A stretch of DNA of 64,000 bases. Source: Piliocolobus tephrosceles (taxonomy: Eukaryota; Chordata; Mammalia; Primates; Cercopithecidae). The DNA lies in assembly GCF_002776525.5 (NCBI RefSeq), contig NC_045438.1, positions 159,407,920 through 159,471,919 of the forward strand. Reading direction: 5' to 3'. This document shows positions 1 through 11,640 of this stretch, in pieces. The position numbers and the translations under genes are program-made. Below the pieces are notes generated by a model. That model searched no databases, was not told where the DNA came from, and was given only the letters and a program-made list of their open reading frames with translations. Within the stretch, counting starts at the first letter, position 1. Each line of letters starts with the position of its first letter.

Positions 1-351
1 TCATTTTAAAGGAAAGTTTTCTAAGTTGCATTAAAAAGAAAACTTGAGATAGTGGAAATACTTTTAGCCTTAGCCGCCAAATAGTATATGGATTTGTGGA
101 AAGGAAGGTCATGAAGAAAGCATATAAGTGACATTTGTGATTGCTATAAAACTATGAATAATTGGGAGAAAGTCATAAAAACACGACTGATAAACATTAT
201 TACAAGAATAACATATTAACAGCTCAAATTTACTACATAAAGATCTCATTTCTGTAATATTGAGGTCTAGGTTTTGCCTGACCCTTTTGCTAAAAAAAAA
301 AATACACAAAGTATTTTGAAAATGTATGGTGAGAGAAATGTTCTTGGCTCA
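1..351. other. Unassigned AT-rich sequence
   Basis: AT-rich sequence with no recognisable gene or repeat. It ends at the T-rich 3' end of an antisense L1. A short frame on the minus strand is open only because the composition is AT-rich. Confidence 0.5.
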
Positions 352-1349
352 CTTTTTTTGTATTTTAAATTTTATTGTAAATTGACAATTTATAATTGTA
401 TACACTTATCAAGTACAAAGTGATGCTAGTTTTTATAAATACAATGTTGAATAATTAAGGTAATTAATATATCCACCACCTTAAATACTTACAATTTTTT
501 GTGGTGAGAACATTTGAGACTTATTCTTTCAGCAATTTTGAACTACACAATACACCGTTATTAACTATATTTGCCAGGCCAGGCTATGCTGTAGGTCTCA
601 AAAAACACTCCTTATTTTTCTCATTTGAGACTTTGTATTCTTTGATCATCATCTCCCCATTCCTCTCACTCTGCAGCCTCCATTAACCACCATTCAGCTC
701 TCTTTCTACAGGCTTGATCGTGTTAGATTGCACATTTAAGTGAAAACATGTTTGTCTTTCTGTGCCTGGCTTATTTCGCTTAGCACACTTTTCTCTAATT
801 CCATCCATGTCATCACGAATGACAAAATTTTCTTCTTTTTAAGGTTAAATAGTATTGAATTGTGTGTATATACCACATTTTCTTTACCCTTTCATCAGCT
901 GATGGACACTTACGTTTCCATAACTAGGCTACTGTGAATAGTGCTATAATGAACATGAGAGTGCAGACAGCTCTTTGACAAATTGGATTCAATTCTTTGG
1001 GGTAAATAGTCAGAAGTGGGACTGTGGATCATAAGTAATTGTGTTTTTAGTTTTTTTGAGAAACTTCCATGCAGTTTTCCATAATAGCTGTACTAATTTA
1101 CATTCCCACCTACCAAGAGTGTGCAAGGGTTCACTTTTCTCCACATCCTGGCCAACACTTGTTATCTTTCGTATGTGTAGTAGTAGCCATTTTGACAGAT
1201 GTGAGATGATGTCTCCTTGTGGTTTTAATTTGCATTTTAATTTGCATTATTAGTAATGTTGAGGTTTTAAAAATACGTATCTGTTGGTCATTTTTCATCT
1301 TGTTTGGAAAAATATCTATTTACTTTCCTTGCCTATTTTTTTATGGGAA

Positions 1350-1350
<1 letters not shown>
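352..1350 (-). mobile_element. L1 3' segment (3'UTR and ORF2 end) of a 5'-inverted L1
   Basis: Antisense LINE-1 sequence. Reading left to right it gives the reverse complement of an L1M/L1P-type 3'UTR and ORF2 C-terminal coding region, with familiar phrases such as TTTCTGTGCCTGGCTTATTT and CTACTGTGAATAGTGCTATA. A T run at 353-359 marks the 3' end. The 5' edge near 1350 corresponds in the L1 consensus to the point just after where the plus-strand L1 piece ends near 3497. The two pieces therefore appear to be one element with an inverted 5' half. All reading frames are broken and no activity is expected. Confidence 0.85.

Positions 1351-1351
<1 letters not shown>

Positions 1352-1388
<37 letters not shown>
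1352..1388. repeat. (CA)n microsatellite at an L1 inversion junction
   Basis: About 18 uninterrupted AC units. The repeat sits exactly between the antisense L1 piece on the left and the sense L1 piece on the right. Confidence 0.97.
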
Positions 1389-1391
<3 letters not shown>

Positions 1392-1449
1392 CCCTAATAG
1401 CCAAGGTGACCATGAGCAAAAAGAACAAAACTGAAGGCATCATACTACC
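1389..1449 (+). mobile_element. L1 ORF2 fragment, left of the ERV insertion
   Basis: Sense-strand L1 ORF2 sequence (GAGCAAAAAGAACAAAACTG, then ATCATACTACC). The matching continuation of the L1 consensus is found only at 2931. The ERV at 1450-2925 has therefore split this L1, and the flanking CTACC occurs on both sides (1445-1449 and 2926-2930). Confidence 0.8.
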
Positions 1450-2052
1450 TGTAAGAGAGAAGCCTCCTGACCTAACTCGGCCAGAAGCCCCTCTCAGGTT
1501 TATTCTTTAAAATAAACCTGTCTTTGACTGTTGAGCCACTTTTTGGAGAAAAGTCTCTTAGGTAACCACCAAACTTCACACTTACACAATGGGCCCCAGT
1601 AAAACAGTGAACCCTAGTAGAGCACATTCCTTTCCCTTTAGGTGCACTAAGATAGGGAAGCTAAAAGCAGACTCGGAGGGTATGCCTGCAGCTGCAGGAA
1701 GATGCATGGGAATAGACACAAAAAACTCTCCCTCCCATATAAGCAAGACAAAGATACACAGACTAAAAGTTGGCCTATGTGGTCTGGAAATGGGGTGAGA
1801 GCTGATAAAAACTCACCTCTATAAAGATAGCACACCTGGTCCTAACTAAACCTTTGGGCGCTTGGAGGATAAGACTTCCCTCCTCATGAGTCCTTGAACC
1901 CTTGAATACCCTTAATCTGTAAGAGAGAAGGCTCCTGATCTAACTTGGCCAGAAGCCCCTCTAGGGTTTATTTATTTATTTTTTTTAAATAAACCTGTCT
2001 TTGACTGTTGAGCCACTTTTTGTGTTTCTTTCTTCCTTCTTCAACTCTTACA
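1450..2052 (+). repeat. 5' LTR with a duplicated R/U5-like block
   Basis: Starts TGTAAGAG and ends CTCTTACA, so the termini are perfect 8-bp inverted repeats. A TATAAAG box lies at 1820-1826. A block of about 100 bp occurs twice: 1450-1545 at the LTR start and 1918-2022 in the R/U5 part. Both copies start TGTAAGAGAGAAG, contain an AATAAA poly(A) signal (1511-1516 and 1988-1993) and end GACTGTTGAGCCACTTTTTG. The copies differ by a few substitutions and one indel. The boundaries follow from the termini, the host L1 and the primer binding site. Confidence 0.7.
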
Positions 2053-2054
2053 TT

Positions 2055-2072
2055 TGGTGCTGAAACCCAGCA
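2055..2072 (+). other. Retroviral primer binding site, tRNA-Phe type
   Basis: TGGTGCTGAAACCCAGCA begins two bases after the LTR end. It matches about 15 of 18 bases of the complement of the tRNA-Phe 3' end. Position and sequence together support a reverse-transcription priming site of the HERV-F-like kind. Confidence 0.75.
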
Positions 2073-2773
2073 CGAGTTTTAGGGGTAGAGTCTCTCTTGC
2101 AACCCAAGAAGCAGTGGATCCTGAGGGTGTCTTGCCACCTGCTTCGTCTTTTCTCTCACTTCACTTTTCAAGTGATTTGCATGAAGAGAACAACTGATTT
2201 GAGGGGGATTGCCAGGCTCGCTTCAGGGCTACATTCCAGTGGGTTTTCAAAACCCTCAGGTGTCAGGAATCCACTTCCAACTGCCTGCAACAGGTATTTC
2301 ATTCTCTAACCCTTGTCCCCTCTTCCTCTTTCTCTCTCTCTCTCCCTCCCTCCCGCGGCTCCAGTCCAGGAGGCCTTTTGCTGATTCCAACTGGAACATC
2401 CAACATCAGACAATAATACAGCTGACTGGTAAGATTTGCCTTCCCCTGGCTTTCTTGTGGTAACCTGGAAAAGTCAGGTCTGCCATCCTCATCCTCAGTG
2501 AACCAATGGCACTAAGCTAGAAGAAATCTTGGGGACACCCAGTTTCTTCTCAGCTTGACCATCCTCTTTAGAAAGAGGATTCTGGGTCTCTGTATTTTGT
2601 CTGGGTATGCCTAAGACAAAGACAGTCACCCTTGGCCTCCTCTCACCAATCCACATGGGTTCCAAACAATCTCACATTCTTACGTTCTCCCCACTGGGCT
2701 GTCTCCTTCACAACCTTGCCAAACTTGGCTTATTGGGAATCTAAAGCCAAAGCATTTAGTTTTTTATTGCAAC

Positions 2774-2953
2774 ATGGCCTGGTCCCAATACATAGTAGAT
2801 AATGACAGCCGATGGCCCCAAAACGGCACCTTTGAAATAATATTTCAAATTCTTAGGGACCTTGACAACTTTATAACCAGGAATGGCAAATGGTTCTCTA
2901 TATTTAGGCTTTCTTCTAACTTAGACTACCTGATTTCAAACTGTACTTTATAG
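2774..2953 (+). pseudogene. gag (matrix) N-terminal remnant
   Basis: An open frame of 59 codons. The segment SRWPQNGTFEIIFQI, followed by DLDNFITRNGKW, resembles the start of the matrix domain of gamma-type ERV Gag. The viral part ends at about residue 50 where the provirus is deleted; the last codons to the TAG at 2951 are read from the 3' LTR tail and host L1. It is a truncated relic and encodes nothing functional. Confidence 0.6.
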
Positions 2954-3497
2954 TTAGAGAAATTAAAACAATTTGGTACTGGAAAAAGTATAGACACATT
3001 GATCAATGGAACAGCATAAGGAACACAGAAATGAACTCACTCCCATATGGTCAATTGATTTGGATAAAGATCCCAAAAATATGCAATGGCAAAAAAAATG
3101 ATCTTTTCAATAAATGATGTTGGGAAAACTAGATATGCACATTCAGAAGAATGAAATTGGACCCTTATCTCTGACCCTGTACAAAACCCAAGTCAAAATG
3201 GATTAAAAGCTTAAATGTAAGGCCAGAAACTGTAAAACTAGAATGAAACATAAGGGAACAACTATACAACATTGGTCTGGGCAATGATTTTTTGTACATG
3301 ACCCCAAAATGCAGGTAGCAAAAGCAAAAAAAGAAAAATGAGATTGCACCAAACTAAAAGGCTTCTGTACAGCAAAAGAAACAATAACAGTGTGACAATA
3401 TAGCCTATGGATTGGAAAAAAATATTTACAAGCTGCACATCTGATAAAAGGCTAATCTCCAAATCATGTTAGAAACTCAGACAACTCCACAGTAAGA
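2931..3497 (+). mobile_element. L1 ORF2 fragment, right of the ERV insertion
   Basis: Sense-strand L1 ORF2 C-terminal region resuming at TGATTTCAAACTG. Phrases such as GATCAATGGAACAG and CCCATATGGTCAATTGATTT are typical L1. It ends near 3497 at the consensus point where the antisense piece at 352-1350 begins, which is the arrangement left by twin priming. Frames are disrupted. Confidence 0.85.
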
Positions 3498-3800
3498 AAT
3501 ATACTCAATTTTCCTTGTGTCTCTCCTCTAAATACAATGATATATTCTGGAAGTAATTCAGCAGACAATTACAAGAGGAACGTGAAAGGCAGAGAGAAGG
3601 CAAACTGGTTAGAGACCTCAGGACGTGAGAAAAGCTATCCAAGTGAATTTCTGGATTTTCTTTTGTATCTCTCATATAAGGCAGACAGGGTAGAGAAGAG
3701 ACTTGCAACCTGGATGTGCTAAGAGGCATAGAAATCAAACAGGTAAAGCCTGCTTCCTCTGACCAAGGGACTGGGAAATAGATAGCTCAGCAGAGATCTA
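3498..3800. other. Unassigned sequence between two L1 elements
   Basis: No recognisable gene. Sequence after about 3720 may already be 5'UTR of the L1M that follows. Confidence 0.4.
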
Positions 3801-3975
3801 ACAAGGAGATCCACCCCTGCCCAGCACCTGAGGCAGTGAAGGCCTGACACACAATATCAGCAGGTTCATCAGAGAGGCCTGCCCCACATACAGGGCAGTA
3901 AAAGGCCTGAGCTGCTACAATGTTAGCATCACCAGGGGCCCTGCCCCATACCCCAGGCAGAGGGGACAGAATAGA
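3800..3975 (+). mobile_element. Probable L1M 5'UTR with two short tandem units
   Basis: GC-richer sequence with two diverged copies of a roughly 62-bp unit: GGCAGTGAAGGCCTGACACA near 3831 and GGGCAGTAAAAGGCCTGAGC near 3893. Each ends in a form of CCTGCCCCA. It directly precedes L1 ORF1-like sequence on the same strand, so a 5'UTR role is likely but not proven. Confidence 0.5.
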
Positions 3976-6900
3976 TCACAGCAGCAGGGACTAAGGCCCA
4001 GTGTTTCCTGATCCTCGCATGCAACTGCACTCAGAATCACAGATGGCACTTTCAAGGATCAATCAGGCAGTGCCAGAAGAGCAAAACAACCAAATAACAT
4101 CACAAAGACTAAAGACTAAGTCGTCACTGGCACTAAAGCTCATAAAAGTAAGCCAGGACTTAGAGTCACTGCTGCCTGAAAAACACAATTTATATAAAAT
4201 CAAGAGTTTCCTAATAATAGCCAAAATGTCTTTTATTTATCCAAAAGAAATCACTTCTTATACCAAGAACCATGAAAAATACACTTGAATGAAATGATGA
4301 TAATAGGCCAACACTGAGATAAATAGGTTGTTAGAATTATCTGACAGTATTCAAAGCAGCTATTATATAGATACTTCAAAATAATTATAAATCCCATGAA
4401 ATAAATAAAAAAGGAAAATATTAGCAAAAGTATAGGAGTTATAAAAACAAACTAAGTAGAAATTACAGATTTGGAAAATAGAATAACTGGAATAAAAAAC
4501 TTTATAAATGGGCTCAGTAGCAGAGTAGAGATGATAGAGAACAGAATCTTTGAAATTGAGCACAAATCAATAGTTTACTCAATCTTAACAATAAAAGGAA
4601 AATAGACTAAGAAATGAACAATACTAACAAGAAAAGGAGCAGAGACTCAAGGAATTATGGGAGAATAACAACATAAATAACATTTGTACACCAGAATTCC
4701 TTAAGTAGAAAAATTGAGAGGCCAAACCCTCCCAAATTTGGTGAAAGACATACTTCTACAGATTCAATAAGCTGAATGAACACCAAATAAGATAAACTAA
4801 AGAAAAAAACTACACAAAGAAACAACAAAATTACTTTTAAGCTGAAAAGACAATGGAAACAAATTTCAGACAGAAATGATACATTATATTTAGGGAAAAC
4901 TAATTCAAATAGCAGAGGATTTCTCATCTGAAACTATGGAAGCCAGAAGGAAGTCCCAATACATCTTTAAGTGCTAAAAATAAATATTAACCCAGAATCC
5001 AATATCCAGTGAAACTCCCCTTCAGAAATTAAGGGAAACTGAAGACATTCTCATATGAAGGAAAACTAATGAGATTTATCACTGGCAGATCAACCCTTTA
5101 AAAATAGCTAAAGGAAGGTTTTCAAACAGAAGTAAAATGAAAATAGATGGCAACTTCTTTTTCCTTTCTAAAAAAGAAAGAAGACCAGAATGGGTAGGCA
5201 TTAAAAAAAAAAGAAAAAGACTTTCTTAAAATATATTTTATGTTAAAAACAAAACTTATAACGCTTTCTGAGATGGTTCTCAAGGTATTTAGAGAAAATA
5301 TTTGACAATTATAGTTTAAAAGTGGGAAAGATAAAGAGACATAAATGGAAATAAGATTTGTACACTTTGCTTGAAGTGGTAAAACTGTGATACCAGCGGG
5401 CTGTGATAGGTTACGTATGTATATTGTGATATCTAAAGCAAGCACTAAGAAAACTATACAGAGAGATATGCTCAAAAACATAAACAAGGAATTCTAAAAA
5501 TAAATGTTCAAGTAACCTATAAAAATGCAAGAAAAAAAATGGAGAAAAACGAACCCAAGAGAATAGGCAGAAAACAAATGGTATAATGGCAGAATTAAGC
5601 TCTAACATATAAATAATTACCTTAAATGTATACAATGTGAATATTCCCATTTTTTAAAAAAAGATAGTGGCAGAGCAGATATAAAATAAATAAATAAATA
5701 AAACCCAACTATATACTGTGTCAAAAAACTCACTTGGAACCTAGCAGCATAAGTAGATTGAGAGTAAAAGGATGGGAAAATATGTACCATGCCAATATTA
5801 ATTTGAAAGATATATAGCAACAGTTACTATAGTATTATCAGATAAAGTAGACTTCAGAGCAAAAAAAAAAATTACTAAGAACAAATTAGAATATTACATA
5901 GCCATAAAAAGATCATCCGCCAAGAAAATATGGTGATCCTAAATGTGCATGCACCAAACAACGGAGGTTCAAATTATATGATGCAAAAATTGATTAAGCT
6001 GAAAGGAGACATAGATAAATCCAGAACTATGGTTAGGGCCTCAGCACTTCACTTTCAGTAACTGATAAAGCTACTAAACAAAAATTAGTAAAAATATACA
6101 AGAACTGAACATCATCATCAACTAACAGAATCAAATTGATATTTATATAATATTGATCTGATAGCACCAGAATACATACTCTTTTTTTAATGTCCGTGGA
6201 ATATTCACTGAGATAGATCATATCCTGGGTCATAAATAAACCTTAACAAATTTATAAGATTTGAAGTCATACAGAGTACATTTCCTAAACATAATGGAAT
6301 CAAATTGGAATTAATATCAGAAAGACAGGAGGAAAGTCTAACCCAGAAAAATTAAACAACACACTAGTAAACAATGCATAAGTCAAAGAGGAAGTCTTAA
6401 ATAGAATTTCAAAGTGAATAAAACTACAACAAAACTAAAATATATCAAACTCTGTGTAGGTTCAGCTGAAGCAGTACTGAGAGACAAATGTATAGTATTA
6501 AATGTTTTCATTAGATCTTGTTTTGTCTACAGACCTAGGTAAGGTCAAGCCTGCTTATCACTTAATTGAGTGAAGAGAAATATTTCATATCAATAATCCA
6601 GAGTTCTGGCTCAAGAATAAGAAAAGAATGATCAAAGCAAGTAGAAAAAAGAAAATAATAAAGAGCAAAAATAAATGAAATTGAAACAGGAAAACAAAAG
6701 AAGAATTAATAAAACACAATGCCTATTCTTCAAAAAATTAATAAATATGTCTAGCAAAATCAACAAAAATAGAGAGAAGCAACAAATCTCCAATATCAGG
6801 ACTACAACAAGAAATATTATAAAAAATTCCTGTAGCCATTAAAAGGACAATAAGAGGATATTGCAATCAAATTTATGCTCATAGATTGGACAACTTTGAA

Positions 6901-7179
6901 GAAATGGATAGTATGAAAGTCACATACTATGACGAAAGAGATCACCAGAATAGTTTTATAACTACTAAAGAAGTTGAATATGTAATTTAAAATCTCTTTA
7001 AAAAGACATCGACAGGTCCAGGTGGTTTCACTGGAAATTTTATAAAACATTTAAAGAAGAATTAATACTCATTTTACACAATTACTTCCAGAAAATAGTA
7101 GAGGATGCTTCCCAACTTATGTTATGAGGTCCATATTACTCTGATACCAAACCCAAAGACAGCACAAAAGGAAAAGAAA

Positions 7180-7271
7180 GGGAGGCAGGGAGGAAGGAAG
7201 GAAAGAAGGAAGGAAGGAAGGAAGGAAGGAAGGAAGGAAGGAAGGAAGGAAGGAAGGAAGGAAGGAAGGAA
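7180..7271. repeat. (GGAA)n microsatellite inside L1M
   Basis: About 15 uninterrupted GGAA units (roughly 7208-7270), preceded by an imperfect GGAA/GAAA stretch. L1 sequence lies on both sides. GGAA is the ETS core motif, and long GGAA microsatellites are established binding sites for EWSR1-FLI1 fusion proteins. Confidence 0.95.
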
Positions 7272-8513
7272 AAAGCTATATGCAAATATCTCTCATGAAC
7301 TGAGTTGCAAAAGTCCTCAAAAAATCAGAAAATTGAATCCATCAAAATAATAATTTTGGGCTACCAAGTGGGATTTATTCCATATATGCAAGGTTGGTTC
7401 AACATTCAAAAATGAGTCAATGTAATGTACCACATCAAAAACTAAAGCAGAATAATAAATACAGTTATGAATGCTGAATTTGATTAAATTCAACAGCTGT
7501 TAAAATAAAATCTCTAAACAAGCTAGGAAGAGAAGAGAACTTTTTCAAAAAAAACCCTACAGTTAAAATAATGGCTGGTTTAAGACAGAAAACTTTCCAT
7601 GTAAGATCTGAAACACGTCAGGATGTCTGCCCTCATCATTGTTATTCAACATAGTACTGAAAGTTCTTATCAGTACAATAAGACAAGAAAAAGAAATTAA
7701 AGAAGTACAGATTGGTAAGGAAGAAATAAATCCGTCTATATTTACTGACAACATGATTTTCTATATGCAAAATCCCAAGAAATCTATAAAAAAATTTATA
7801 AGACAAATAAATAAGTTCAGTAAGGTTAAAGAATATAAGATCAACATGCAATAATCAATTACATTTTAAAATATTAGCAGAGATCAAGTAGAAACCAAAT
7901 AAAAATACAGTACTGTTTACAACTGTTTCAAAAAATATGTAATGCATACGTAAAATCTAAAAAATTATGTACGAGGGTTACATACTGAAAATTGCAAAAT
8001 ACTAATGAAAGAAGATACAAACTCAGAGAGATATGTAATATTCATAAATTGGGAGTCCCAGTAGAGTAATGACATAATTATATACAGGTTTAATGCAAAC
8101 CTGTCACAATTCCAGCCAGCATTTTAGTAAAGTCAAGCTTATTTTAAAATTTACATGGAAAGGGAAAAAACATTCTAGACTGACCAGAACAATTTTCAAA
8201 AAGAAAAAGAAGAATATGGGGAGAAATCACTCTTCCTGATATTACAGATTATAGCTACAATAATTAAGACAATGTGGTGCTGGTGGAGAGAGAAACATAC
8301 AGGTCAATAGAACAGAATACCAGAAACAGAACCACATCAATGTGCCCAATTGTTTTGTTTGTTTGTTTGTTTTTTTACAAAGGTGTAAAATCAATTCAGT
8401 AGAGAAAGGATAGTCTGTCAACAAACACTGCTGAAGCAATTGGATATCCAGATCCAGAGGGACAAAAACAAGGGGGAAAGAAAAAAAAGTAAAGCCTCAA
8501 ACTAAAATTCACA

Positions 8514-8741
8514 TTTTTTTTTTTTTTTTTGAGAAAGAATTTTGCTCTTGATATCCTCCCAGGTTCAAGTGATTCTCCTCCCTCAGCCTCCCTAGTAGCT
8601 GGAATTACAGGCACCCACCACCACGCCCAGCTAACTTTTGTATTTTTAGTAGAGATAGGGTTTCACTCTGTTGGCCAGGCTGGTCTTGAACTCCTGACCT
8701 CAGGTGATCCACCTGCCTCAGCCTCCCAAAGTGCTGGGATT
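8514..8741 (-). mobile_element. Partial Alu with internal deletion, within L1M
   Basis: An 18-T tract at 8514-8530 is the antisense poly(A) tail. The sequence then jumps from GCTCTTG to CTCCCAGGTTCAAGTGATTC, losing about 60-70 bp of the right monomer. It continues normally to GTGCTGGGATT and lacks the first 30 or so Alu bases. No clear target duplication was found. Confidence 0.93.
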
Positions 8742-9375
8742 AAAACTTAGTATACATATGTATATCCATCAAATGAATTTTAAACATAAATGTAAAACAT
8801 TAAATATAAAAATACAAAACATAAAACTTTTAAAAGAAAAGCAGGAGAAGCTCTAGTACCTAAGGCTAGTCAAAGAATTCTTATGCTTCATGCCAAAAGC
8901 ATAATCCATGAAAGAAAAAATTGACAAATTGGACTTTATCAAACTTACAAGATTTTGCTCTGCAAAAGACTTGTTAAGAGAATGAAAAGACAAATTTTAA
9001 TATAATCATCACTACACATCTATTAGAATAACTCACATAAAAAACAGTGATAACACTAACTGCTGGCAACTATACAGAAAAGCTGGTTCACTCACATATA
9101 ACTGGCAGAATGGTGCAGTCACTCAAAAAGTAGTTTGGCAAGTTTTTTTTTATATATAAAAATGAACTTCCATAAAATCAGCAATTGTACTCTTGGCCAT
9201 TTATCCCAGAGAAATAAAAATCTAATTTTTATGCAAAAATGTGTACATGGATGTTTATAGCAGCTTCATTTGTAACATCCCAAACCGGGAAAGTACCCAG
9301 ATGTTCTTTAATGAGTGAGTGTTTAGACAAACTGTAGTATATTCATACCATGGAAGACTAGCTTAAGACAGTGAT

Positions 9376-11640
9376 ATCTTAGGTTATTTATTTAAAAATT
9401 TTGAAATTCAGTTTAAAACCTATGATACCAATCTCCTCTCCCCTCCCTTTCCACGTGTCTTCTTAAATATTATAAATTCAGTGAAACAGTGTTTTCTTGT
9501 TGGCTAATTCAATATCTGACCAATAAAAGCCTATCCAAGATTGTTTTGTGATAGTTATGAAGCATGGATAAATACTGCCAAATGCCTGGAAAAATCAGGC
9601 ATTGTATTTCCAATGTGATAAATTAACTTAGAATTTGAGATTTGCAATGAAAGCACACACACACTTTTCAAAATTTCTCTGGCTGTGTTCAAATTATTTG
9701 ATCCAACCAAATCGAGAATTTAGTCAAGTGAATTATGTAGATAAATATCAAAAATGCACTATTTTTGAATTTTAATATGGATTTCTATCCTCTTTTACAA
9801 ATAGAAAAATAAGCATTCTTTATTCCCATCTTTACATCATGATCAAAGCAGAACCATTCCTTAACTTAGTGGAAATGACTAAAGAGACCTCAGTAGTTTC
9901 AAAATTTCTCTCTCACCAAGACATCACCATAGTCTGCCTGAAATTCTCATTGTGTTTGTTTGTTTTTTCATTTGTGTTTAATTTCTGCTGGTGTATAAAG
10001 TGTAAATACATTGTTTACAAGGCGCAGGATGCTATAGCAAAAATATTACACAACCAAACTTGGTTCTAGTTCTAGTTTTGCCACAACTGAGTTACAGGAT
10101 TTTGGAAAAAATACCACTTCATCAAATTAGCTTTCTTACAGTGCTTTCTAACAATGATATGGACTAACTTAGTGGTTTGTGAACTGTTTCTTTGGCCAAG
10201 ACAAGACAAAGTTGAACACTTTGTTCAACTAAAATCTTGTGAGACAGGCTAGAGTATAAAAGAGTTAGAAACAAAGCCACTAGAGAAGAAGCAGAGTTAG
10301 AAGCCAGGATCCAGAAGCTCAGTCTTCCTTTGCTCCCTCTGCTGGTCCTGGCAACAACTTCTAGAACACAGTTTAAAGGAATCTAAATCAGATGATCTCT
10401 AGGAATTTTTACAGTTTCAAATTGTGTGGGTGACTGTATAGAGAAGAGGAGAATGATAGGGTGATTTCAAAGGGATGCACAGTATTTTAAAGCTCCAGGG
10501 ACGAGCCAAGAGTCTAGCTGTTGAAGGAGATGAGAAGGAAATGGGGAGTGGGCCTTCCTGTGCTTGTTCCACTGGGGTCCAGACCAGTCCTTTCCTGGGG
10601 TTGCATGACAGCACCCACACACAGGTATTCCCATTGTAGTACAGCCTGGGACAGCACCTGCACCAGCTTCTGCACCAGCATTTCAGTGTTGGGAAGAAAA
10701 ACTACAAAATAGAGGGAGAGGGCAGAAACAAATAGATGCTAGAGAATGCCCTCCTCCTGTTTACACTCTGTGTGAAATCCCCCCAAGAAGGAGATCAGAA
10801 TGCTAACAGAAAAGGATCAGGAGAAAATACAGGGGCAAAAAGAAATTGCTGCAGCGATCATCTAAATATTGCTCCCTAGACACTACAGCCAAGAGCAGAA
10901 AATGAGCATTTTCTTGATCAGTTCTGCCACCACAGTGGTGCTAGTCATAAGAAGTCTCCTCTGCATGGTTCCAGCCAGAAGACTTCGAGTCATGTAAAGA
11001 ACATGTTGATGCATGACAATCAGCTGGTTCTTAAAGCTGAAGATGATCGTGGCGGTTTAATGCAACCCTGACTGAAATTGAGATTTATGACCTAGCAGAT
11101 GTAACTTTGGCTATCATTTGCTAGCATTTTACTTTGACAATAAAAAAGTAGAGAACAGCAGTGACACCTGAACTATTCAGTTCTCGTGAGAGGAAATTCC
11201 TATTGGACAAACAATCCCTTACCAAAAAGATGAAAAGATTTAGGGGAAAAATATTACTATTTAGGAGATGAAGGGCTAAAGATCAATGACAATAGCATAT
11301 TTTGTGACAAGAATGGTCATGCTTTAACTCAAAATAATTATACATTTTACTGTATAAATATTTTTTAATTCAAGAACAGCCTTCATATATTACATTTTAA
11401 AAGCTGACAGTTTTCAAAATGTTTTGATGGAGAGTTTATGAGTCCCAAACTTCTAATGTTGATGGTTATTTCACTTGAATAATATTCTTATTATTGGATT
11501 ATGTGGCCAAGAAATTTGGTAAGAGTAGGGAGTGGAGTCCTCCTATAATTGGTAGAGTTAAAAGCAAACCAAAGAGCAAAAGATACAGCATAATTATATA
11601 GATGAAATGTGGAAATGATCTCTGGCCAGCAAGCAACCTT
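9376..11640. other. Unassigned interval
   Basis: No convincing gene. Weak MIR-like phrases occur near 10060-10150 (minus) and 10290-10340 (plus). The segment 10770-11150 ends with AATAAA-like sequence but has no poly(A) tail and no sustained frame, so a retrocopy is not supported. Confidence 0.45.

Larger units (their letters stand above)
1450..2925 (+). mobile_element. Internally deleted class I-like endogenous retrovirus
   Basis: A decayed gamma-type (ERV1-like) provirus inserted into an L1, with CTACC on both flanks. In order: a 5' LTR (1450-2052), a tRNA-Phe-like primer binding site (2055-2072), an untranslated leader with CT-rich sequence, a short gag-like matrix remnant (2774 onward), then a jump into what looks like the last 20 or so bases of the 3' LTR (about 2905-2925, resembling the 5' LTR end). 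Most of gag and all of pol and env are missing. No functional product is possible. The family was not identified with certainty. Confidence 0.75.
3976..9375 (+). mobile_element. Old L1M element, ORF1 through ORF2 3' region
   Basis: A long, heavily mutated sense-strand L1. ORF1-like sequence covers about 4000-5110. ORF2-like sequence starts near 5200; the stretch around 5700-6250 (CCCAACTATATACTGTGTC, GTAGACTTCAGAGCAAA) is the endonuclease region, and 6800-8500 covers the reverse transcriptase and C-terminal region. 8750-9375 is the ORF2 end (CATTTATCCCAGAGAAAT). It is interrupted by a (GGAA)n at 7180-7271 and an Alu at 8514-8741. About 200 bp of consensus is missing near 9000. Stops and frameshifts are frequent throughout. 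Level of decay suggests an L1MC/L1M4-like age. Confidence 0.85.

Noticed and set aside
1304..1510. Two overlapping frames with Thr-His repeats
   Set aside because: They read through the (CA)n microsatellite and L1/LTR sequence.
5122..5487. A 121-codon minus-strand frame
   Set aside because: Antisense to old L1 and rich in Phe/Leu/Ser from A-rich template.
10770..11160. A processed pseudogene ending in an AATAAA-like signal
   Set aside because: No sustained frame, no poly(A) tail, no duplications and no parent gene recognised.
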